A stretch of 64,000 nt of DNA from Flavobacterium salilacus subsp. salilacus. GTDB taxonomy: Bacteria; Bacteroidota; Bacteroidia; Flavobacteriales; Flavobacteriaceae. Of this stretch, positions 55,664 through 62,129 are shown piece by piece (positions within the stretch are counted from its first letter, which is position 1; the number at the start of each line of letters is the position of its first letter). The DNA is taken from the NCBI RefSeq assembly GCF_004634195.1, contig NZ_SKBP01000001.1:558001-622000 (forward strand). Reading direction: 5' to 3'. The notes under the pieces were generated by a model. The model did not search any database and was not told the origin of the DNA. It was given only the letters and a program-made list of their open reading frames with translations. The position numbers and the translations under genes were made by a program.

Positions 55664-56425
55664 CTATTCTTCCCATTCAAACTTTAGTTCTTTTGTTTTT
55701 CTTGGAGGTGTAGGAAGAAACTTAATGTGTTTCATTTCGCTTTGTATCTCCGCACGTGTGTTCTCAAGATATTCTTGATAATTCTTCAGAAACTCTTTAT
55801 ATGATATAGGCTCGTTATTTTTAGTTTTATAGAGCTTTGTAAAATCTTTATCAAAAATATTATCTCTTTTAAATTCTATTTTAACAGCCCGCATTGTGTA
55901 AACACCTTCTATATCATATGCTTCAATTATTAAGCCTGGCAAGCCATGGAATTTCCATGGTCCATAAGGCAATGGTATTTCAGGTGTAAACCACGCTACC
56001 CATTTCCTTCCTCTGAAATTTGTTGTCGCTTTTACACATTCATAGGCAGCAATTTCTTTTGTCTCATCACTAATCTCCCATTCAAGCTTTGTATAATTAT
56101 CTTCAACTAAATAATTAATACTGTTGATAGGTTCGAATAAAAACACTTTTTTATTTATGTGATCGATTTTTGTATAAGGCTCAAAAAGATTCAGAGGTTT
56201 TCTTGTAACAACCCCTTCAGAATTTTCTAAATCAAAAGCTTGCGTACTGTATTTTTCAAAAAAAATGGTAATCTTTTTATCCGTAAAAAGTGTCGCAAAT
56301 AAAGTATTTGGTGAATCTGTATTATTGAATATTTGATATTCTACCTGAATATTCTCCTTATTTTGAGCATTTAAACAAAGTGACAGATTACAATATAATA
56401 TTATAATTAAAAAAAATTTATTCAT
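55664..56425 (-). CDS. GLPGLI-family secreted protein, paralogue 4
   Basis: A 253-residue protein with signal peptide (MNKFFLIIILYCNLSLCLNAQ), the motif GPWKFHGLPGLIIEAYD and the tail LKFEWEE. The frame opens 11 codons upstream, but the signal peptide supports ATG 56425. It lies 49 bases after a small two-cysteine protein gene and 8 bases before the truncated outer-membrane gene, so the module order is the same as in the left-hand copy. Confidence 0.9.
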   Translation of the reverse strand: MNKFFLIIILYCNLSLCLNAQNKENIQVEYQIFNNTDSPNTLFATLFTDKKITIFFEKYSTQAFDLENSEGVVTRKPLNLFEPYTKIDHINKKVFLFEPINSINYLVEDNYTKLEWEISDETKEIAAYECVKATTNFRGRKWVAWFTPEIPLPYGPWKFHGLPGLIIEAYDIEGVYTMRAVKIEFKRDNIFDKDFTKLYKTKNNEPISYKEFLKNYQEYLENTRAEIQSEMKHIKFLPTPPRKTKELKFEWEE

Positions 56426-56474
56426 ACATAATTTATTTTGAAAAATACAGTAATACAAGCAAATAAGTTTAAAC

Positions 56475-56762
56475 TCAATATCTCGAAACTATAGTTAAGC
56501 TATAATCGGGCCATTTTGCAGCTAATCTATCAGCCGCCATTAATGCTAATCCAAGACAAGAAGTAGCATCTGTTGTTTCTACTACACCATCAGCCCAGTC
56601 AACCATGTTTCCATTTCTATCAAAGACTTGCACTAAGTAAAAACACTCCCCTGCATCTTCTTCAATTAAGGTCTCGGTATTAATATTTTCCTCTTGTATA
56701 TCTTTCGCGTGAGTTGCAAAAGTAAAGCCAAGTACTAAGAAACTAAAAATGATTTTTTTCAT
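56475..56762 (-). CDS. small secreted two-cysteine protein, member B
   Basis: A 95-residue product: signal peptide MKKIIFSFLVLGFTFATHA, an acidic linker (EEDAGE), then CFYLVQVFDRNGN, a second cysteine (TSC) 28 residues after the first, and an alanine-rich helix (LGLALMAADRLAAKW). No known family is recognised. It follows member A after 54 bases. Confidence 0.82.
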   Translation of the reverse strand: MKKIIFSFLVLGFTFATHAKDIQEENINTETLIEEDAGECFYLVQVFDRNGNMVDWADGVVETTDATSCLGLALMAADRLAAKWPDYSLTIVSRY

Positions 56763-56816
56763 AATGATTAATTTTAAAATTATAAACGACTAAAATTTGA
56801 CTATTAAATGAGAATT

Positions 56817-57122
56817 TTATGTTGCGAGAAATTCATAAGAAACTTCAGCTTCTGGATATCTATATTCCATAAACGAAACCTCTGCTAAAATTCCTCTCAA
56901 ACAATCTATGCTTCCTAATTCTGGGTCATGTACAGAATATCCAGTTATAACATTACCATCTCTGTCTTTTACCCAAATTGTATAGGAACATCCCACGGCA
57001 GTGGTTTGGGCATCAAAAAAATTCAAATTTTCACTTTCTTTTAAACCAACTTCGGAATTTACAGAAAGAACTGAGCCACTGAAAGCAACACAGGCAATTA
57101 CACTAAAAATTACTTTTTTCAT
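56817..57122 (-). CDS. small secreted two-cysteine protein, member A
   Basis: A 101-residue product with signal peptide MKKVIFSVIACVAFSGSVLS, nearly the same as in member C, then a linker, CSYTIWVKDRDGN, a second cysteine (IDC) 28 residues after the first, and a C-terminal segment that is less alanine-rich than in B and C. It is the first gene of the right-hand module, directly after the repeated leader. Confidence 0.82.
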   Translation of the reverse strand: MKKVIFSVIACVAFSGSVLSVNSEVGLKESENLNFFDAQTTAVGCSYTIWVKDRDGNVITGYSVHDPELGSIDCLRGILAEVSFMEYRYPEAEVSYEFLAT

Positions 57123-57411
57123 AAAAAATTAAAATTAAATGGTTAATAAATATTTAAAACAACAAGCTTGTTCAGTATTAATACTAAACCAAGTTCACTT
57201 AACTCCTTTAAGAAACCAAGCGACTATTTTTAATATGAAAAAAGTTTTTGCGGGGTGGTAATAAAATGATTTTCATAATTTTCGGTTTAGTTGGAAACAC
57301 AATATTAGCAAATAAAATTTAAGCATACAAGAGTAAAAATGTTAAACCCTTAGTATTGTGATATTTAAAAAAATAAACATGATTTATTAAAAATTTTATC
57401 TTTGCCGTTAT
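57091..57411. repeat. direct repeat of the module leader and pth promoter region, copy 2
   Basis: Partner of 55158-55478. It contains the palindrome AACAAGCTTGTT (57161-57172) and the functional pth -7 element (57397-57404). No exact TAnnTTTG promoter for the minus-strand modules is visible in either copy. Confidence 0.88.
57397..57404 (+). promoter_or_regulatory. -7 promoter element of pth
   Basis: TATCTTTG, exact consensus, five bases before the ATG at 57410. If this is the only promoter the message would be nearly leaderless, or translation starts at the ATG at 57470. Confidence 0.55.
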
Positions 57412-58036
57412 GAAATGGCTTACTAACCTTTTTACCGCTAAAACAGCAACAAAAGAACTTACGAACCCCATGAAAAAATTTCTTATCGCGGGACTTGGCA
57501 ACATTGGTGCCGAATATGTAAACACACGCCACAATATAGGGTTTAAAGTACTCGACAAACTGGCACAACAGGAAGGACTTGATTTTACTACGGCAAAACT
57601 GGGTGCAGTAGCCGAGTACAAACTGAAAGGACGTACCCTGATATTATTGAAACCTAACACCTACATGAACCTGAGCGGTAAGGCCGTAAAGTATTGGTTG
57701 GAAAAAGAGAATATTCCTTTAGAGAATTTACTTGTAGTTACTGATGACCTCAACATTGCTTTTGGCACTATTCGTATTAAAGCGAAAGGCAGCGATGGCG
57801 GGCATAACGGGCTGAAAAGCATACAACAGGTATTGAATACTGCCGACTATCCGCGTTTTCGCTTCGGGATAAGCGATGAGTTTAAAAAAGGTAAGCAGGT
57901 AGATTATGTACTTGGCGAATGGAGTGAGGAAGAAAAGGTAAAACTTCCTGAAAGGCTGGAAACATCGGCAGAAGCCATAAAATCGTTCGCATTGTCAGGG
58001 CTTGCTAATACCATGAATACTTATAACGGGAAGTAA
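57410..58036 (+). CDS. pth: peptidyl-tRNA hydrolase
   Basis: A 208-residue enzyme that recycles peptidyl-tRNA. Motifs: FLIAGLGNIGAEYVNTRHNIGF, here as NTRHNIGF with the catalytic histidine, KPNTYMNLSG and GSDGGHNGLKSI. An N-terminal extension of 20 residues (MKWLTNLF on) precedes MKKFLIAGLGN; the ATG at 57470 gives the core enzyme and could be the true start given the promoter position. It follows the island and is read away from it. Confidence 0.94.
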   Translation: MKWLTNLFTAKTATKELTNPMKKFLIAGLGNIGAEYVNTRHNIGFKVLDKLAQQEGLDFTTAKLGAVAEYKLKGRTLILLKPNTYMNLSGKAVKYWLEKENIPLENLLVVTDDLNIAFGTIRIKAKGSDGGHNGLKSIQQVLNTADYPRFRFGISDEFKKGKQVDYVLGEWSEEEKVKLPERLETSAEAIKSFALSGLANTMNTYNGK

Positions 58037-58054
58037 CATTAATTAGGAATAAAA

Positions 58055-58189
58055 AAAGGCTGTATCAAAAATGTCATTCTGAACGAAATGTAATGGAGTG
58101 AGGAGTCTCAATCATTTAACAAACAAGAGATTTTTCCTCCGTCAGAATTGCAAAATGTTTATTTAATGCTTTTTAATACAGCCTCTTTT
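58055..58189. repeat. interspersed palindromic intergenic repeat, copy 2, inside a terminator-like stem
   Basis: The core (58072-58152) starts GTCATTCTGAACGAAATG and ends near CCGTCAGAATTGC, related to copy 1 at 33501-33603. It is flanked by AGGCTGTAT (near 58058) and ATACAGCCT (near 58176), a 9-bp inverted repeat with T beyond, so the whole unit can fold as a long hairpin between the converging pth and metallopeptidase genes. Confidence 0.78.
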
Positions 58190-58191
58190 CT

Positions 58192-61100
58192 TTACTGTAC
58201 CATTATCTTTTTCGTTATCCTATTACTGCCATCTTGTACAGTTACTAAGTAAACTCCGGCTTCGGCTGCGCCCAGTGAAAGGTTTTGTTCAAACAATCCT
58301 GTGTTGCTGTACGTTTGGCTGAGCAGTTGCCTTCCCCGTATATCATGTACCACTACACTTATATCGCTGCCTGTGGCAGAAGTATAACGCACAGTAAAAT
58401 TGCCGTTATTAGGGTTCGGATACAATGTAAAGTTGGTAAATGCATTATCCTCAATACCCGATACAGCTTCCTCAGTAGTACAAATAGTAAGACTCCAGCT
58501 ATTGATGGTCCCGCCATCCTGATTAAAACCATCCGACACTTGCAGTACCCATGTACCTTCGGGCAACTCACCATTAAATGTTGAAAGTGCCTCGTCAGGC
58601 TGTATTGTCCCGGTTAAAGCAGGTGTTTCATCACAAACAGAAGGCTCGCCACTATCGTCAAAGGTAGCTTGTACATTATCTTGGTCACCACACTCATCAC
58701 TGAAAAGCTGCACTTCGGTTCCTTGCGGACTAATGAGGGTAACGGTAAGATCGGATAACCAAGTATGGCTTATATCAACAGCTACACTTACTTTGTGTAT
58801 AGTGCCGTCTCCCGAAACTGTAACAGTGCTGGTAACGGTATCCTCGCTATCATCCGGTATGGTTACGGGTATATCAGTCGCGTTATAACTATTACACTCG
58901 GCAATACCTGTAATAAATCCGTTAACATTACTGGAGCTTCCGGCACAGGCCTCGCCAATAGGTGTTACCCTCCAGTAATACTGCCATGATTCCTCTAACA
59001 GTGCTGTGTAGCTGCTTTCTGTTACAATAGCATCTATTATTATATTTGTAAAATCTTCATCTCCGGCTATTTCTATTTCATAACTTGTGGCATCGGCAGC
59101 GTCACTCCAGTCAAAAAAAGTTTGGTTGAATACTGCCGTAGCATTATCCGCAGGAGAAATAAGGTTTATTGTTCCAAAAGCAGGATCTTCCAAGTCCAGA
59201 TATACATTTATTATTTTAGCGGTAGCTCCTGAAGTTGCCACTATTTCGATAGTATAAAAACCGGGAGTTGTACTATCTGTTGTAACTACCGTCATAACTA
59301 CTTCGCCGGTAGCTGTGGCAGTTTCGGGGCTGAATGTTACCGTAGAACCGGCAGGATTTCCTGTTGCTGAAAATGTAGTGGTACCGGTAAATCCGGAATA
59401 GGCATTATGGCTTAAGGTATAACTAACTTGGTTACCTACACAGTTGGCAATATTTTGGTCGCCATTTACGGCTATTGCCATGGTAGTTGCGGGTGGTGTA
59501 ATAGTAAAGTTGGTATTTGAGATATCGTAAAAAATATTTTCATAGCCTTTTACCATTATCCTGTTAGTATTACCCGGCACATTGGGTACACTAATTACTT
59601 CGCTGCCGTCATTAGGCACTTTGGCAGCCAACACAATCGGGTAGGTAAAGCCGCCGTCGGTAGAAAGAAATATATCTACATATGGAGTATCAACACCATT
59701 TGCGGTAGTACCTGCCACATCCCACTCTACATCTTTATTTGTTCCTGCCTGCCATGATACGGCAGTATTAGGAGTGTTTACTATAAATGGTCCGGCATCT
59801 CCCGATACATTTACTTTCATTTCATCAATTACTACCTGACCGCCAAGAATATTGTTATCCCTTACGGTAAATGCAAAGTTAAACTCCCTTTCTACAAAAG
59901 AGATAACCTCCCAGGTTGGGGCAAGGTCGTTATTGATTACGCTTTCAATATCCGGCATAAATCTTTCCGGTACTTCTTTACTGGGTAATGAGCGAAAGTT
60001 AGGCCCATCAACAGCCACAGCCACAGGGGGCTGTTCGGATATCTCATTATCCATTTGTTCCCAGTTATACGTCATTTCGTCGTCATTAGCATCAGTGGCT
60101 TTGCCCGAAAGTATAAATGGTGTACCATAGGGTATAGTATAATCAGGTCCGGCATCTACTACGGGCGGTACATTTCCGGTAACAGTACTTTCGGCACAAT
60201 CACCCCAAGTTGTTATAAACTCTGTCATCTCTGCAATACTGTTAGCATGAAAATGCGCATCAGAATTATTCTGTACATTGGGGGGGCATATCCCGGCATA
60301 TGCCATAATAGTACTTCCGCTTCCCGGTTCATAGGCATTAGCGTCACTTCGGTTACCGCCACATGAATTATTAAAACTGTGATTACCGCCAAACTGATGC
60401 CCCATTTCGTGAGCCACATAGTCAATATCAAAAGGGTCGCCTACGGGAGAGGGCAATCCTGTAATGCCTCTTGCCTTACTATCGGAGCAGGGCGAAAATA
60501 ACTGGGCTACGCCACCCCCACCGGTACTCACGGTATGACCAATATCATAATTATCAAAGCCTATTATATCGTCTATTTCATTTTGACTCTGGTTGAGTAA
60601 TACGTTATCGGTATTGGCATTATCAAAGTTGTCGCTGTCTATAAAAATAACATCCTCGTTATTGGGTATCAACTGTAATGTTATAGAAAGGTCGCGTTCA
60701 TAAACACTGTTTACACGGTCAACCGTAACAACCATAGCTGCCAGTACGGCTGCTTTCTTTTCTGCCGGCGTGCCATCGTTAAGGTCGGCGGCATTTACAT
60801 GAAAAGCTGCATATTCTATAGTACATGCCATAGCCAAACGATAGGTTCTTAAAACACCATCTGTAGAAGCAATGCTTAACGGCTGGGGTATGCTTTTTTG
60901 ATTATTGTGAGTATCGTTATCCGTAACACCACAGTAAAAAGAATGATGGGTAGTAAGCCCCTCTCTTTTATACACTATATAGGTTTGTAAATCTTTGGTA
61001 TAAGGATCGGTATACGATGTACCTTCAACCGACTGTAGCATATTATGGAAACCAAACGGGGTAATGCTGAAGTGTATTACGGAGGATGCATCATCCACAT

Positions 61101-61443
61101 CCTGCCCTACATACGTTTTAATATCAGGATGTTTTGCCGATAGTTCCGGATGCATTACCGAGGTTTCATAAATGCGATAGTAATTCATATCTCCGTTACC
61201 GTCGGGAAATGGCAATATAAGGGCGGACACCTGTCCTTGCTGCCTAATTGGGGCTTGCTGCAATTGCGCTTTCAAATTTTCAAGGTTAAGACTGTAAAGT
61301 TGAAAAGTAGCCGGCTGTGATGTTCTGTCCAGTTTTTCATGACTTTCAATGTCTTTGGGGACACGATTCCATATAGCATTTTGGGAATAGCCCGACAGGG
61401 TGACCATCAGGGTAAAGATTGATAAAAATAGCTTTTTGTTCAT
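58192..61443 (-). CDS. T9SS-secreted metzincin metallopeptidase with P-domain
   Basis: A 1083-residue secreted protease. Signal peptide (LMVTLSGYSQ); an N-terminal propeptide-like region; a reprolysin-like zinc protease domain with HEMGHQFGGNH (HExxHxxGxxH, residues ~343-353) and a Met-turn (STIMAYAG); Ig/fibronectin-like repeats; a proprotein-convertase P-domain (~885-985); and a T9SS type A sorting domain at the end (LYPNPNNGNFTVRY ... KKIMVQ). It would be exported by the type IX system and cleaved or anchored at the surface. A paralogue lies at 62130. Confidence 0.92.
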   Translation of the reverse strand: MNKKLFLSIFTLMVTLSGYSQNAIWNRVPKDIESHEKLDRTSQPATFQLYSLNLENLKAQLQQAPIRQQGQVSALILPFPDGNGDMNYYRIYETSVMHPELSAKHPDIKTYVGQDVDDASSVIHFSITPFGFHNMLQSVEGTSYTDPYTKDLQTYIVYKREGLTTHHSFYCGVTDNDTHNNQKSIPQPLSIASTDGVLRTYRLAMACTIEYAAFHVNAADLNDGTPAEKKAAVLAAMVVTVDRVNSVYERDLSITLQLIPNNEDVIFIDSDNFDNANTDNVLLNQSQNEIDDIIGFDNYDIGHTVSTGGGGVAQLFSPCSDSKARGITGLPSPVGDPFDIDYVAHEMGHQFGGNHSFNNSCGGNRSDANAYEPGSGSTIMAYAGICPPNVQNNSDAHFHANSIAEMTEFITTWGDCAESTVTGNVPPVVDAGPDYTIPYGTPFILSGKATDANDDEMTYNWEQMDNEISEQPPVAVAVDGPNFRSLPSKEVPERFMPDIESVINNDLAPTWEVISFVEREFNFAFTVRDNNILGGQVVIDEMKVNVSGDAGPFIVNTPNTAVSWQAGTNKDVEWDVAGTTANGVDTPYVDIFLSTDGGFTYPIVLAAKVPNDGSEVISVPNVPGNTNRIMVKGYENIFYDISNTNFTITPPATTMAIAVNGDQNIANCVGNQVSYTLSHNAYSGFTGTTTFSATGNPAGSTVTFSPETATATGEVVMTVVTTDSTTPGFYTIEIVATSGATAKIINVYLDLEDPAFGTINLISPADNATAVFNQTFFDWSDAADATSYEIEIAGDEDFTNIIIDAIVTESSYTALLEESWQYYWRVTPIGEACAGSSSNVNGFITGIAECNSYNATDIPVTIPDDSEDTVTSTVTVSGDGTIHKVSVAVDISHTWLSDLTVTLISPQGTEVQLFSDECGDQDNVQATFDDSGEPSVCDETPALTGTIQPDEALSTFNGELPEGTWVLQVSDGFNQDGGTINSWSLTICTTEEAVSGIEDNAFTNFTLYPNPNNGNFTVRYTSATGSDISVVVHDIRGRQLLSQTYSNTGLFEQNLSLGAAEAGVYLVTVQDGSNRITKKIMVQ

Positions 61444-61547
61444 GAGTTTAGTTAGTTAATTTTACGAATATACTAATTTATAGCATAAAATTTTAAGCAT
61501 TATAGTGTTACACTATTACTATTACGTATTAAAAGCATGTTTGGCTT

Positions 61548-61555
61548 TAAATTTG
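61548..61555 (+). promoter_or_regulatory. -7 promoter element of the small lipoprotein gene
   Basis: TAAATTTG, exact consensus, 35 bases before the ATG at 61591. Confidence 0.5.
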
Positions 61556-61590
61556 TACATTCGTAATTACATAAACAAAACTAATTAATA

Positions 61591-62097
61591 ATGAAAAAAT
61601 TTGCTCTGATACCAACGCTTCTCATACTATTTAGCTGCGGAAGTACAAAAAGTTTACAGGAAGCATCAGACCCCGCATATAGTGAAACTTCGTGCCCCAC
61701 TGAAGGGGGCTGTACTTTTGAAGTTTTAAAAAACAAAAGCCTCGTTATTAAAAAAGATGGTATTGACAAGCTATATTACAGTATTGCTGATAACCCTGCC
61801 ACAAGTGTTGTAAAATACCGTTATGATAAAAAAGCCAATCCCAGACTGCCCGATTCGGGGTATGCTGAAGAGGTGGTATTTGAAATCGCTAATGACAGTA
61901 AAGCTTTGGATTATAAGGATAGTGATATAGCGCAAACCAAAATGCTTTTTGGAGTGATGTGTTTTTGCAAAGGCAAAGCCGGGTTTTATCCTGTTACGTC
62001 AGGAACACTGGCTTATAAAAACAACGTGCTGCATATTGCGCTGCCTGAATTGGTAGATGCACAAAAACTTAAAGATATATCGATTACTTTTAAATAA
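61591..62097 (+). CDS. small lipoprotein of unknown function
   Basis: A 168-residue product with a lipoprotein signal (MKKFALIPTLLILFSCGST, lipobox LFSC). The mature part is beta-rich and has two cysteine pairs (TSCPTEGGC and MCFCKG). No family is recognised. It sits between two paralogous secreted proteases and is read opposite to both; it might be an inhibitor or accessory factor, but only position suggests that. Confidence 0.8.
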   Translation: MKKFALIPTLLILFSCGSTKSLQEASDPAYSETSCPTEGGCTFEVLKNKSLVIKKDGIDKLYYSIADNPATSVVKYRYDKKANPRLPDSGYAEEVVFEIANDSKALDYKDSDIAQTKMLFGVMCFCKGKAGFYPVTSGTLAYKNNVLHIALPELVDAQKLKDISITFK

Positions 62098-62126
62098 AAA
62101 AGGGAACACTAAGTGTTCCCTTTTTT
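62098..62126. terminator. bidirectional terminator
   Basis: AAAAGGGAACACT with AGTGTTCCCTTTT forms a near-perfect stem (62098-62123) with T-runs on both exits, between the converging lipoprotein and metallopeptidase genes. Confidence 0.93.
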
Positions 62127-62129
62127 ATA

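Noticed and set aside
55158..57411. CRISPR array or transposon ends for the 320-bp direct repeats
   Set aside because: Only two long copies 1.9 kb apart with genes between; no spacers, no inverted ends and no transposase. A tandem duplication explains them.
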